A stretch of DNA of 64,000 nt from Thamnidium elegans (GCA_025201345.1 JAIXMG010000001.1:1736001-1800000); one strand, 5' to 3'; shown: positions 15,162-27,506, counted from the stretch's first letter. The notes: a model not told the origin generated them from the sequence alone. Translations and numbers: made by a program.

Positions 15162-16814
15162 GAGAAAGGGTCAAATTAAATAGTGAAAAGGGTGCCTCAT
15201 TTTTTGTTTAACGAAAAAGGTTTTATTCGTTCGAGAAATGTTACAAAGTATTCTAAGATTATTAAAAAAAAAAAAAAAAGAGTAGATTTTCCGTACTTCC
15301 GTGCTTCCGTAATAGGGATCAGTAGGTCCTTTCAAAAAAAAAAAATAATTTACGATGTCAAGTGAATTGGTTCTTGGTACCCGATACTATCGCTAAAAAT
15401 ACATTTTTTTTTCTTTTAAATCAGGTGTGTATTGGTTGAAAACATACATACGGATAACTTGGATAAAAAGAACTGTCAAGATAGCCTAAAAAAAGGGGGG
15501 ATAATAAAATGCAGTTGAAACTATACAATAAATATTTTCGATCTTTTAGTATTTTACTTGTAACGTATTTTCATTTGGAATTAACCTATACGTTTTAGCC
15601 GAACAAATATACATACTTGAAGAAGAAGGTAGAGGAGCGAAGGGGGGGAGGGGTTCATTTTAAAATCACAAGGAAATCTAGATTGATCTCTTTTTTTTAA
15701 AAAAAATTATGAAAACGATCTTTCACATATAGACGACAATACACTTTTTGTATTGTTGTATCATTGAATGACAACCATATGATCTGAAAGATTGTGGTGG
15801 CTAACAACCGTTTAGTCTAAATTTAGAATGATGGGGCTTTTTTAGACTATTTTATGTGTATGATGCGATTTCATCATCGCGTTAAAAATAGTTACTGGTT
15901 GTCAGGGACAGGTACCTTATACACCTGACATATATATTTTTTCTTTACCAGAAATCATAACATATTTTTTTATGTGCATTCAATAATAAAGGGTTTTACT
16001 ATCTTTTTTTTTTTTTTTTTTTTTTTTTGCACTGTACAAAAAAAAAGTGTTTGATCTCCGTAGTGGTACGAAAAAATGTGAGAGTAACTACATCTTGTAA
16101 CTTATTTTCGTACAAAACTAGTTTCAAAAAAGGAAATGTATTCACAAAGCCACCACAAAAACACACCACCACAAAAAAAAAACTATAAATGACAAAAACA
16201 AATATCCAAAAAATAAAACAAGGTTAGTGTTACACATACAACACTGGTACAAAATTACATAAAGAGAGCTGAGACGTTTATAGAACAAACAATACTTTTT
16301 TGATAAAAAGACGTCATATATACATGCACATATACCAGCTTTCTTCTTTTTGAAATGTACAATGCAAAAGTTACTTTTTTTTTTTTTATATACAGTAAAA
16401 TAGAAATTAAATTTCACACTGCTTTTTTTTTTGTATGTAGCTTTATCATTAGTTTATCAAACGTTTTACTTTATACACAAAAAAGAAACTTATTATTGTT
16501 ACCTTTTGTTTACACCAAACCTGGCTGATGTGTATTAAATAAATCTTTAAAAGGAAACCGTCTTTTTTTTTGTTTTGTTATTTTTTGAATTATATATATA
16601 TCCACCGTTCTGTACAACAACAACAATAACAACAAGTTTGATTTTTTTTTTAGATAGGATTGAATAGAATATATATTTTTATTATTTACAATGTAGTATT
16701 TTTTAAGAGTGGAAGTTTTGTATGAAGGAAGGTGGTAAAGTACAAGTGTGAAAAAGCAAAAGGGAGGATATGAACAGATATGATATATATGATTTTTTTT
16801 TTTTTTTTTTTTTT
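12926..16814. other. Long gene-poor, homopolymer-rich interval
   Basis: Nearly 4 kb contain no credible gene. The interval holds long T and A runs (for example T near 14679-14703, A near 15131-15157, T near 16004-16028), a run of G at 14157-14169, a T10A10 palindrome at 14042-14061 and a T8A8 palindrome at 15691-15706. A short minus-strand piece ending RMPFGIELVAPHRKRTLY at about 13434-13490 looks slightly protein-like but has no start or partner exon. The right part is downstream of the CRZ1-like gene. Confidence 0.6.
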
Positions 16815-17939
16815 TTATAAATGTACACCAGTGCAACCATTTTCCATACGCAAGTGTCTATTTAATGCGTCCATACGAGCAAATGATTTATGGCAATGAT
16901 GACAAGCATAAGGACGGATTCCCCAGTGTAACTTTTCATGTCTGTTACGATCGTGTTGTCTAGCAAATCGTCTTCCACAATGAGAGCAAGCATAAGGACG
17001 TTCAGAAGTATGTGTACGCATGTGACTTGTAAGGTTATAGGGTCTAGTAAAAGATCGTCCACATTCGTCATGTTGACAAACATAGAGTGCTCCTTCGACA
17101 GGTTCTTTAGAAGATGTTGACATGACAGTAGTAGAAGAACCAGCGGTAGAACCAGATGTAGCAGCAGTAGTAGTAGCGGTAGTGGGAGCGGCAGCAGTGG
17201 CAGCGGCAGCAGCAGCGGCAGCAGCAGCAGCTTTTTTACTATTCTTGACACCCTTACCACGACCTCTGCGTGTAGTACCAGTAGCTTTAGTTACCTTATT
17301 AGTCTTTTTGTTTTTACGAATAACTACTTCAGGCACAGGGGACGAAGAAGTTGAAGAGTCTTCATTTGATGTTGTATGATCGGAAACGATTTCGGGAGTA
17401 GAAGATCTAGAGTTATAAGTCCAATAAGACCAACTTGTTTCTTTACAAGGTTCTTCTTTTTCTTCAGGTAAATTTAAAGCGGCTTGATGTTCAGCAATAA
17501 ATTGATCTACTAATTCGATGGCAGGAGCCTTGTGTCCGCCAAAAAAATCGGGAGTCAAGATGGAAGCAAATGCATCGAGAGGGAGATCATAGGATTCAAA
17601 TTGACCAAGGGGTGGTACCATTACCATGCTATCAAGAAATTGTGAAGTATTGTTGAAGAAGGCTGTATGGTAGTTTAAGTCAGTAGAAGAATCAGGTGTA
17701 ACCAACATCATTTCACTTGTTAAGGGAGATTCAGAAGGGCTTGGGTAATAGTTAGATTCCATTTTCATGGTTGTGTCTGATGAAGAAAAGTTTAATAAGG
17801 TGGATTCAAGTTGTTGCATTGACGTAAAATAATTATAATTTTCTGGTTCTTGATGATGAGGTGGTGAAGAAAAAACGGTTGCTTGTTCCTGTTGATAAAA
17901 AGAAGTATTCATGTTTGTGTATTTATAATGTGAATGCAA
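16815..17939 (-). CDS. CRZ1-like C2H2 zinc-finger transcription factor
   Basis: A single-exon gene of 374 codons. Three C2H2 fingers close the protein: residues 286-310 (CQHDECGRSFTRPYNLTSHMRTH), 316-338 (with FARQHDRNRHEKLH) and 344-369. The RPYNL, RQHDR and RMDALNRH recognition-helix wording is that of the Crz1 family. The N-terminal half is Ser/Thr/Pro/Gln-rich, as expected for an activation and regulatory region. Residues 203-208 read PEVVIR, close to the calcineurin docking consensus PxIxIT. A poly-alanine run covers 237-247. Crz1 proteins move to the nucleus after calcineurin dephosphorylation and drive Ca2+ and cell-wall stress genes; that role is inferred. A second ATG nine codons downstream could also be the start. 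The gene stands alone in about 8 kb of non-coding DNA. Confidence 0.8.
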   Translation of the reverse strand: MHSHYKYTNMNTSFYQQEQATVFSSPPHHQEPENYNYFTSMQQLESTLLNFSSSDTTMKMESNYYPSPSESPLTSEMMLVTPDSSTDLNYHTAFFNNTSQFLDSMVMVPPLGQFESYDLPLDAFASILTPDFFGGHKAPAIELVDQFIAEHQAALNLPEEKEEPCKETSWSYWTYNSRSSTPEIVSDHTTSNEDSSTSSSPVPEVVIRKNKKTNKVTKATGTTRRGRGKGVKNSKKAAAAAAAAAAATAAAPTTATTTAATSGSTAGSSTTVMSTSSKEPVEGALYVCQHDECGRSFTRPYNLTSHMRTHTSERPYACSHCGRRFARQHDRNRHEKLHWGIRPYACHHCHKSFARMDALNRHLRMENGCTGVHL

Positions 17940-18198
17940 AAAGAAAAAGAAAAAAATATATATATATAGTAAAAGAGCTTTTTTTAAAAAAAAGGATAAT
18001 TAAAAAAGAGAAAAAGAAAAAAACTGAATTTGCATTCATTTTTTATATAAAAAAAAAAAAAAAAATCAGCCAAGCGGCAGATATATTTTTAGGCTTTTGT
18101 TTGTGTGACACACTTTTACTACACCCCGTTTCCGATAAGTTGCACCAAGAAATCTTTTTTTACATTGTATTCATATGACCGGATACGCGCATTTTGTC

Positions 18199-18229
<31 letters not shown>

Positions 18230-18414
18230 GACAAAAACAAGATAGTCTCGTTATTTTATTCGCAGATATAAATAATATTAAAACACCTGAACAACAAAAA
18301 AAACTTACTTCAAAACGCCCTATTATCAGAAAGAAAAAGGTACCATTATGTGTAGTTCTGCCACATACGTATGAGCAAATATCAGAATATAAGAAGTAAT
18401 TTTGTAGCCCAAGT

Positions 18415-18420
<6 letters not shown>

Positions 18421-18450
<30 letters not shown>
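18421..18450. repeat. (GT)15 microsatellite
   Basis: A perfect dinucleotide repeat of 15 GT units lies about 480 bp upstream of the CRZ1-like start codon. Confidence 0.95.
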
Positions 18451-18453
<3 letters not shown>

Positions 18454-18828
18454 TTGCCATTTCAACCCAACACCTCACAAGGTTCAGTATTGTTTTTTTT
18501 AATAGTTATACAAGGTAATTTCCCTCCCTCCCCTTTGTTTGCCACCTCCGTTTCCCTATCTGGGACAAACTCATCTTCGGTCGTCCCATTCTAGCAATGA
18601 TACCATGACCTTTATCTTGTTGATTGGCTAACACTACCATTTTTGCTTATACGCCCTTAAAATTTCATTTCATTTTGCCGCAAGTTGTGGACGTTGTCAA
18701 AAAAAAAAAAAAAAAAAAAAAGTAGGCAAGATACCTAATGTCTCATGTCATCTGTTATGATAACAATCCTTTCATCTGTACTGTTTCCTAAATTAGCCTC
18801 CGCTGTTTTCTTGGATATAATAGGAATC

Positions 18829-18859
<31 letters not shown>

Positions 18860-19534
18860 TAGTGATGGCGTTTCATACGACAATGAAATCAGATAAACAT
18901 ATTTTTGTGCGGTTTTTAATATAAAATACAAAAATATCGTTTATAAAAAAAAGATATATATTTCCCGGTAAATAACGCGTTTTTTTTTTGTTAAGAGGTG
19001 TATGATGTTACTTGTCAAAAATTTAATTATACAACTAGACCAGTTTTTTTTTTTTTTTTTTTTTTATTGACCAATAGGCTTTCTATCCAGTTCTTTAGAA
19101 CAATAGACTCTTGATAATCATCATCCTTTTTTCCCCAATTCTTTTTTCTTTGTAAGATGTATGACAAGATATTCCTTTTTAAAACGATTTCCTTTTTATC
19201 CTTCAGGTTCAATTTTTCTGCTTTATTGTTTTAAGTAATATTTCTCAATATACAACACAAAAGTATGTACAGCCACTAAAAACCGTGTCATTTACTTTCA
19301 CACACGTATTTTGCATATTTAAAACAACAATATCATCATTAAAAAAAAAGAAAAGAAAAAAAAAGACGTAACCTCAATTTTTATTGGTACTTGCTGAGAT
19401 AAACGGCAAACAATAGAGCTTAGAAATTCTAAAGCCCACTCGACAAAATTTTTTTTTTTCTATTGTATTATTATTTTGTACATAAAAAATGGGTTTAAGT
19501 TTTTCTGTCCTACCAATGTACTGCAACGTGGAGC

Positions 19535-19535
<1 letters not shown>

Positions 19536-19577
<42 letters not shown>
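19536..19577. repeat. 42-nt uninterrupted poly-A tract
   Basis: This is the longest homopolymer in the window, uninterrupted A on the plus strand in a non-coding interval. Its length is prone to sequencing error. It could be the relic of a poly-A-tailed retroposon, but no body was found upstream. Confidence 0.9.
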
Positions 19578-19579
<2 letters not shown>

Positions 19580-21312
19580 GTACAGTCTATGACGAACAAA
19601 GATATATACATATAGATCAAGACAATAAATCAAAGCAGTAATAAATAAAATTCTAAAAATGCATTATAACATACAAAAAGTCTAAAACCATAGAATTTTT
19701 TACGCTGCTAAAAAAAAAAAAAAATACGTCAAAAAGAAAAACTTGACTAGCTGTTTCCTCATGTGAAACCCTTATTTCATATAAATAAATAGCGTACATC
19801 ATATGTAATGAAGCGCCTCTTTTTGGAAAAAGAGAGAGAAAAAAAATGGCTGAACTTTTTTTTTCTTTTTTCTTTTTTTGACTGTAAATAATCAGCCTCA
19901 TGTTAAAATAGTTCATAAAAAGGCTCAATCAAGTAAAAATCAAAGAGAAAACAAAAGCCTCAGTTTATAACTTTAAATCAATAAAAAAAGAGGCGCCTAA
20001 ATTTTGGTTTTTTGTTACCATTAATGATAGTATTGTGTATCTCAATGATTTTTTTTTTAAAGTAAAAAGTTTTGTTATATTCAAAGTGTGTACAAACTAA
20101 TAGAGTCAAGAGAAACAGGGGATAATTTTTATTTTCGAAATATATAAATGTATATACTTTGTTATAGTAGTTGTTGTTTGTACTAGTATTATGTGTGTAT
20201 TTTAGTTTTGTTCCTGACTTTCAATGTTCAGTTACGGAAAACTTGTAACTAAAGTAAATTGAGAAGGTAAAGTGTCCATGCGCTCAAATAAAGAAGAGAC
20301 ATGCACTGACAATGATAAGGATTGCATATATACCGTTAGTAAAAAAAAAAAAAAAAAAAAAAAAAAGCTTTTGTTTAGATGTGTGTATTTTCTCTCTTTT
20401 TTTTTGTTTATTCTTTTTCAGTTAGGGCCCCGCCAACTTTTTTTTTTTTTTTATTCTGTTTTAGTATCATATAAAATCTTCAGCCATTTTATTTTGTTTC
20501 GAAAAAAAAAAGGACTTTTACCTTTAAAGAGTAGTATAGTTTCACAGTCCAAGATATATCCTGTATCATATGCGTTTTTTTAATATTTTGTTGTAAACAA
20601 GATGCATTATTGGTCCCAGTGTTACCGTACAAAACAGCCACAATTTTTTTTGTCTGTTGTGTACTGTGCCAAGGTTTAAACGCAAACTTGTTAGGTCCGA
20701 TTAGAAAAAAATGTCAGGATCTGCATCTAATATTTTTATCGCCTGTTTAATTTAAACGCATGGTTCATAGCTTTTTTTTTTTTTTTTTCTTTCTCGTATA
20801 TAAACGTAAAAAAGAGTTTTTTTTTCTTTTTGTAATTAGTCCATGTATAACTAGCTTGGTTTTTTTTTTTTAAATCTGTTCCTTGATTTGGTTTCAAGTA
20901 TTATTATTATTCAGAAAAAAAAAAAAAATAGAATTGCGGCTAAAATAATAATAATTCAAAAGCAGTTGTGCTGAGCTCTTTATTGTTCTTTCTTTCTAAT
21001 TCGTAATGATAATGAGCTCTCACAAAAAAAAAAAAAGTATATTAAAGCAGCGCAAAAAACCTTCCGATTGCATACCAAAAAAAAAAAAATCTGGATCCCA
21101 AAAAAAAAAAAACGTAATGTAGTTCCTTGAAAAAGCTGTCATTTTTGGTATCCCATTTTTAGGTTTCTGTCGTAAAATTATCTAAGCAACGCTTTTTTTT
21201 TTTTTTTTGCATTAAATACGAGTAACAATAACCCCTGATTAAAATTATTCAATTACATAATGTTACAATGAACCTTTAATATTTTATATAAGTAGCAGAA
21301 AAAAAAAGAGAC

Positions 21313-23005
21313 TTAAAAGATCGAATTATCATCCGAATCATCATTTAATTCTTCATTTTCATCACTCAAAATCCCAAAATCATTTTCACTGCGAACATCT
21401 TCATCGTATTCTGGTGCACTTTGTTGAACTGTAACAATAGCACTATGCTTTTGAGATATCTAATTGATAATTAAAAATGCTTAAGAAAAAAGAAAAAAAA
21501 AAGATTCTGCACAAAACTTACTAGATCAAGTTGATTACATAAAAGATCAAAATCCGCTAAAGTTCTACAGTAAAAACCCAACAACATGGAGGGATCCAAA
21601 CTAGAAATATTGATTCTTCTCGGCTCAGTACAGTGATAGGTATTAAACTCGTCTTTTGAATACTGAGATAACGCCTTTGTCTCTAACGCGCACCTTGAGA
21701 AATGCGGGTCCAAATAGATTAAATCATCTCCTTGCAGTCCAATAAAATAAAGTGACGAGTTGGGTCTTCCACCTGCAATGCCAACAAATGTAGGTATTTC
21801 AAAACATGCTTTTAATGCAGGATAGTAACTAGGATGAAGTGATTCAATACCCAATCGTAACGCTACTAATATTAACACGGGTTTAAATGGGGTTTCTTGA
21901 TTTATATTTTCTGCATCGTCATTGTTGCCCGTATTACTAGCTTCATATAGTTTTTTGGCCTCTTGTCGCTCGGTTTCGTCAAATGACACTCGTGCACTCA
22001 AGTAACTGAAGTCTCCTCTCGGTTTCTTTCCCGTAGCTACGTCTTGTACGTCGTCTCTATAAATAACTCCGTCTGTAGCATTATAGATGGCTAAATTGGC
22101 AGGTGAGAAATCAGATACAAGCGCTCTAAAAAAAAGGAGGAGGGGAATTGAGTGGGTACGTTTACTTTTTTTTTCACCGTGAATAATAAACTCACTGTAT
22201 AACCTGACTGATATTACTTGGACCAAACCATTCTCCTATATTTTTACCTAATTGTTTACCTAACAAAGCAATTCTATGAATAGAGAATGGAGCTCTAGGA
22301 GATAATTCGTCTAAAAACCAATGTAAAATCTAAAAAAAAAAAAAAAAAAAAAAACCGCAGCTGTTAAATACACCAATAAAAAAAAAAAACGTTACTGGTT
22401 TAAAAATTTACTTTGATATACTGTTTATACGAATTTTGATCTTGCTTTTGTCTTCTCCAATCTCTTGACAAGAAATGAATCAATAAAGTATTTGCCAAAA
22501 GACTTTGACCACTTCGCAACATACAACCCCACCCAATATCCGTCTTGTGATTAGAAGGACGAATAGGAGGGTAATTGTGACGATAGGTCATCCATAATCG
22601 GGACACAAAATCATCATAGAAATCAGCTGGCCATAGTAAAGATCCACCACCACCGTTCTCAATATACATATTTTGCTGGATAATAGGTTTAAACATTTCA
22701 TCCTTCTGTGCTTCCAATATAGCCTTTTGAATACCATCTAAGGGTTTGGTATAGTATGCTTTACCTAATAACCAAATAATATCTTGTTGATTTTCTCGTA
22801 GAGAATTAGGTGCATCTGAACCAGAGGTCCATAGATTGGACATAAAATGACCAAGTTTTAATGGGATTTCGGCGGCCAGGTAAGAGGAATTCGTCAACAG
22901 TTTGTCTCTTAAAGGCCCCGTACTGATATGGTTACTATTATGTGGTTGAGGTAATAGTTCTTTATCTGTTGTTGAACACTTTTTTTTATTAGATGGTAAA
23001 GTCAT
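21313..23005 (-). CDS. ATG4: ATG4 autophagy cysteine protease
   Basis: Four exons (22412-23005, 22196-22329, 21522-22125, 21313-21459) give 492 codons. Atg4 cleaves the C-terminus of Atg8 to expose the glycine used for lipidation, and later releases Atg8 from membranes. The catalytic cysteine is in [13 protein letters not shown]. The Asp and His of the triad are in [15 protein letters not shown]. The segment [18 protein letters not shown] is also conserved. The acidic C-terminal exon contains NDFGIL, a W/F-x-x-L type Atg8-interacting motif, and ends DDNSIF. The start codon lies four bases from a (CA)n tract on the mRNA strand. A CCAAT box lies about 115 bp upstream. Confidence 0.93.
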
Positions 23006-23007
23006 TT

Positions 23008-23008
<1 letters not shown>

Positions 23009-23043
<35 letters not shown>
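23009..23043. repeat. (GT)17 microsatellite in the ATG4 5' leader
   Basis: A perfect dinucleotide repeat ends four bases before the ATG4 start codon. On the mRNA strand it reads (CA)n. If the transcript starts upstream, the whole repeat is in the 5' leader. Confidence 0.9.
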
Positions 23044-23046
<3 letters not shown>

Positions 23047-23089
23047 TAAGAAAAAAAATAACACTTATTCAAGTAAGCGAAAAAAAAAA

Positions 23090-23123
23090 TGCAAAAATCC
23101 TCTGATTTTTGCATTTGGCCAAT
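23090..23123. promoter_or_regulatory. Palindrome and CCAAT box upstream of ATG4
   Basis: A perfect 10-bp stem with a 4-nt loop occupies 23090-23113 (TGCAAAAATC, then CTCT, then GATTTTTGCA). A CCAAT pentamer follows at 23119-23123 within GGCCAATCAGAGG. Its distance of about 115 bp from the ATG4 start suits the NF-Y/HAP complex, one subunit of which (HAP5) is encoded at 42.2 kb. The regulatory role is an inference. Confidence 0.45.
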
Positions 23124-24567
23124 CAGAGGGATTTGTATTTTATTACCCGCTTGCACGTAACGAAAAACGTCTTTGAAAGGTACGAAAGTTATGTTTGTAG
23201 TGAATACCTTTTTTTTTATTAAAAAATAATTATAAGTAAAATGCTCTATTAAATGGAGAGGAGGATATTTTCTTTTTTTTGTGAAAAAAAAAAGAATATA
23301 AAAGTTTTTTTAAAGAAGTATCAAGTGCTTTTTTTTTTCGAAGTGTCTGCCTTGAATTTTTTGAATGCATTTATCAAGAGTCTAAAATCATGTTCGTCTT
23401 TTCAGATTCTTTTTTTTTTTGTTCTTGCTATTGTTAGAACGACCCACTTTAGTTTTTTCTTTATCAGTAGAAGACGGTCCGGTTCGATCATGTTGGTACT
23501 CGTTTCGGTATATCCAACAGGAATGAAATTTTCGACAGATGTCATCATTGATTTAACGACAAAAAAAAAAGGGGGGGGGTTTGTATGGGAAACCACTGTC
23601 AGTATTTTCAAGTCACATGCTAATAAATGAACTATCAACTAGAAGAAATGTCACTGTAACCTGCCCTTTTTTTTAGGCAGAAGTTCGTAAAGATAATCGT
23701 ATATTCCTTTGCACTCAAAAATGAAGCGGAAGTCTTGTTACACAACATGAAGTAAAAAGCTTTTTTAGACGTACTACTCAAACTTTCTTAAATTATACAC
23801 TCTTGTCTTACCTTTTCACTCATCAATAAAGCATTATTTCTGTGTGCGTGTGTGTGTGTGCAGTAAACTCCTTCTCTAATCTCTCTATTAACCTACAATA
23901 ATTGCTTAGAAACAATAGGGTTTTATTGTTCATTATGTATTAAATTCGATTTTTAAAAGACCCTACATTCGCAAATTCTTAGTTACTTATCATGCCCAAA
24001 ACTAAATGTACTCTCTTCATCGTTGTAGAAACACTGGCGTTATCTTGTATTTTATAGTTAAAAAAAAAGTATTAAAACGAATTCATGTTATTGACATTAG
24101 TTGAATATGTAGTATTGATTCAAAATAACAATTTTTCTATTAAAATAACGTTGACAGTAAAAAGTAAATTAGCTAGGATATTCTCTTTAAATCTGTTCCT
24201 TCTTCTCTAGCCTTAGACGGTAGAAACAAGATAAATTATACCAATATACGTAGTATCTGTTTGGGCGTAAAAATCCAGGTACTTTTGTCTTTATTAAAGA
24301 GAGGAGAACCAATATGGGGTGGATTCAGGAATAGCAGTAATTCTTTGATAACTGGAATTGTACAAGACACACGATGACTGAGATCATTAAAAAGAAATAA
24401 AGCTATCTATTAACAGATACCCTCTTGAGAACATCTACCATACTAATTTATAAATAACTTTTAAATGGAACGTCATAAAAAGTTCTCATTATCTAACTTG
24501 AGATATCACACGCTTATTTATTTAACGAAAGTAATAAAAAAAAAATCATGCCGAATTAAGGCGCCGT
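23124..24567. other. Intergenic between ATG4 and the PPN2-like gene
   Basis: About 1.4 kb without a credible gene. It has T/A runs, a G run at 23572-23579 and a short (GT) stretch near 23841-23861. Open frames here are short and lack family motifs. Confidence 0.6.
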
Positions 24568-25814
24568 CTAATCATTATCTTCATCATCTTTACCTTGACA
24601 ATCGATTTGGTACAATTTCCGAGTATTTATTTCTATAGTAGATAATTTCCTACCGTAGATACAACCACTATCCAAACCGATTGTTTTAGATCCTAAATCG
24701 ATACCACGAGAAGCATCATGACCATAAAAGACGGTTCGATTGTTTGTTCTATAGCTATGGTAGGCTGTAGTCCAATGAACATTGTCAGAAGAAGGGGAGT
24801 TTTTACTTAGTTTCGCTTTAGAAGGATGATGATCGCTATCCATATCTCTCATGTTCATTACTGACCAAGGATCATTATCCATCAGAGAAATATATGGGTC
24901 CAAACCACCATGAACCACACGTGCCTCAAGCGCAGGTATATCTAATATTAATGGACAGCCAGCCAAATATTTATAATCATCCACGTTCATTCTTCTACAC
25001 ATGCAAGGGGGTTAAATTTACATGTACAAAAAAAAAAGAAAAAAAAAAAAACTGTCATCCTAAAATAGATACAAACAAACCTTGCAATTTCAATGTGCTT
25101 ATTACCAAATTTCAATGGATCTCCTACATCACCTTCTGGCATAATTTCATCTTTTGGTGACATGGAATCGATACCGAATTTATCTATATATCCTTTTAAT
25201 CGAATTACTTTGTCGTCATGGTTACCACGCACACATAACGCATTTAATTCTTTTGCTCTTCGAATCACCCCAAGAGAATCAGGGCCTCTAAATACCAAAT
25301 CACCCGTTAATATCAGCACATCGTTTTGCATGTTGAACCCAATCAAATTCAATAACCGATTCATTTCATCTAAACAGCCGTGAATATCGCCCATAACAAA
25401 TACACGAGCCTGTGCTGGAGGAGTATAAATTTTTAATCGAGTCAAGTTGGCATAAGGAGATACAGTATGGGAATAAACGGGTGGATGAATCAGTGATTGA
25501 TCTGCAGTAATTAATGAAACAGCTTTTATTTCTTCGTTTTGATTGACTTGGTTTAAAATAGATGATGTTGTCACAGCAATTGTTTGTTTGATTGTTTTTG
25601 TAGTTATGGCAGATGGTAAGGCGTCTGCAGCTTTGCCATTATGCTCACGATGGATGGAAATAGGTACAGCAATAGCTACTATGATTACAGATGCGATGAT
25701 CACAATCCCAATTACCCAAATCCATCGTTTCCGTTTATTTGGTCCGTGAGCTATCTCTAATTTATTTTCCAAGTCTTGTAAACTAGACCGCGAAGAATTA
25801 TCTGTATCTGTCAT
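24568..25814 (-). CDS. PPN2-like membrane-anchored metallophosphatase (endopolyphosphatase)
   Basis: Two exons (25081-25814, 24568-24994) encode 386 residues. A short cytosolic N-terminus is followed by one transmembrane segment (about 31-51, WIWVIGIVIIASVIIVAIAV) and a calcineurin-like phosphoesterase domain. All metal-site motifs are visible: GDIHG, GDLVFRGPDS, GNHD, HGG and GHDASRGIDLG. This architecture matches yeast Ppn2, a vacuolar-membrane enzyme that cuts inside polyphosphate chains. The substrate here is inferred from family and not shown by sequence. Some relatives are annotated simply as Ser/Thr phosphatases. The intron donor is GTTTGT, less common than GTAAGT. Confidence 0.8.
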
Positions 25815-26016
25815 ATTTATGTAAATAAATAAAAGAAAAAAAGAAAATCAATTTCCTAAAATCGATAGGGTTTTTATAATGGGATATAGGTGACTTTTTT
25901 TTTTTTTTTTTTCCTTTGTTAACATGCAGATAAAGTCATGATTAGAATGTCAACATTTATTCAAAAAAATCTTGGAAAAAAAAAATATTGTATAAAAACG
26001 TGATAAAAAAAGGTAT

Positions 26017-27475
26017 CTAATAATCGTTGGCGGCCGCATGTTTGGTAGCTTTGATTGATTCAGGCATTCTCATTTGATAATCTAAAATAATAAACGGTGT
26101 TTTTTTTTTTTCGGGTAAGTAAGGAATGGAACCATTTAAGTTTTTTTTTTCCTCTTAAAAACAAACCTCCGTTTTGCGTAATGTATCTAACCCAAGGTAA
26201 TGCTTGGTATCCACTCTTTTCGACAATCTTCAAGTATCTCACTTGAATACCCGAAACAGTAAAGTAAGGAATTTCAAATTTAATATTGATTGGTGGTTTC
26301 TTTTCCGTATCCTCAGCTATATAAATTGATTTTTAGCAACAGAAAAAAAAATAAAAAAAACAGTAAAAAAAAAAATAAAAAAAATTACCTGCTTGGACAG
26401 ATGGTAAACCGAAATGAGCTCTCATAATAAACTCTTTTCCACCTTGGAACTGTTTAATTTTCCAAACCAAACAAGATCTCTCTGGTTTATAAGACACATT
26501 ACCATTACTGCACTTAAATTTAGGTGTATCGGCATCATCAGGTACAGGTATTTCAATCTCGACATTATTTGCTGTACTCTTACGCTTAAATTGAGCTTTA
26601 GCCTTGACAAGGTACTCAACTCGGGATCCTGAATATGTTTCAACTACTGCCTCTACCCAAACTAATGGCTTTACGCTGGTCTGAAGACGATAACTCATCA
26701 ATTCAAAATCTCCATCGGGTGGGATGTAACTAATGGTACGGTCATTCTCAAATCGAGATAATCGAACACACTGATGAAATTTGACGTCTTCCATTTCAAT
26801 TGCCTTTGCTGAAGCATTTGCTAAAAAAAAAAAAAAAAATTACAGGCTTAATTTTAAATTTATGCAATTACCACACAATTTTTTTTTTTTTTACCTCGGC
26901 CAGTAGCTTCAAACATGACTTTATCATTTAAACCCAATCGAAGTTCAGGCATACCAGATAAATAACATCTCATTTTAACTGAACCCAATACTTCACTTCT
27001 TAATACATTACCATTTGAATTGACCTACAACACAACACAGTCAATATACCTTTTTCTTAGCACGAGCAACAATATATACGCTACTTACCAATAAATTGAC
27101 ACTTTCTATAACATCTAAAAAGACTTCATTCTTTTTATACTTGATACCTTCTGAACGCCAAGAGACAGCGTTAGTAACGGCCATAGGAGGACGTACTTGA
27201 ACTTCCAACTTGTGAGCATCCTGTGTAATATATTCTTGTAAAATCTTTGTTTCGGTTGTCTGAGGGTACCCAAAATCCATCATTTCATCTAAAAGTTCAT
27301 ATACTATAACAAAGTTATCTCGGATTGATTCTTCTTCAAGTTCTTTAAAGTATTCCGTAAACACTTCGGTAAGTTTATGAAGATAAAGCATAATAGATGC
27401 TGCATTTGTATTCTTTCTAGTCAACGCCAATACTTTTTTTTTTTTTTTTTTTTTTTTTTTAGTTAGTGTGTAAGT

Positions 27476-27506
<31 letters not shown>

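Larger units (their letters stand above)
17940..21312. other. Long gene-poor interval upstream of the CRZ1-like gene
   Basis: About 3.4 kb have no credible gene. Contents: a T7A8 palindrome (17979-17993), a T24 run near 18200, a (GT)15 microsatellite at 18421-18450, A tracts near 18698-18721 and 18836-18859, a 42-nt poly-A at 19536-19577, and many shorter runs. Part of it must hold the promoter of the CRZ1-like gene. The remainder lies downstream of ATG4. Confidence 0.6.

Noticed and set aside
17122..17379. Plus-strand open frame of Ala/Val-rich protein
   Set aside because: It is the antisense of the poly-Ala and Ser/Thr-rich part of the CRZ1-like gene; repeat codons keep both strands open.
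18175..18399. 74-codon open frame upstream of the CRZ1-like gene
   Set aside because: Begins with a poly-Phe run from a T tract, has no motif and no partner exon.
19536..19577. Poly-A tail of a retroposed gene
   Set aside because: No coding or repeat body and no target duplication was found next to it; similar tracts are everywhere in this DNA.
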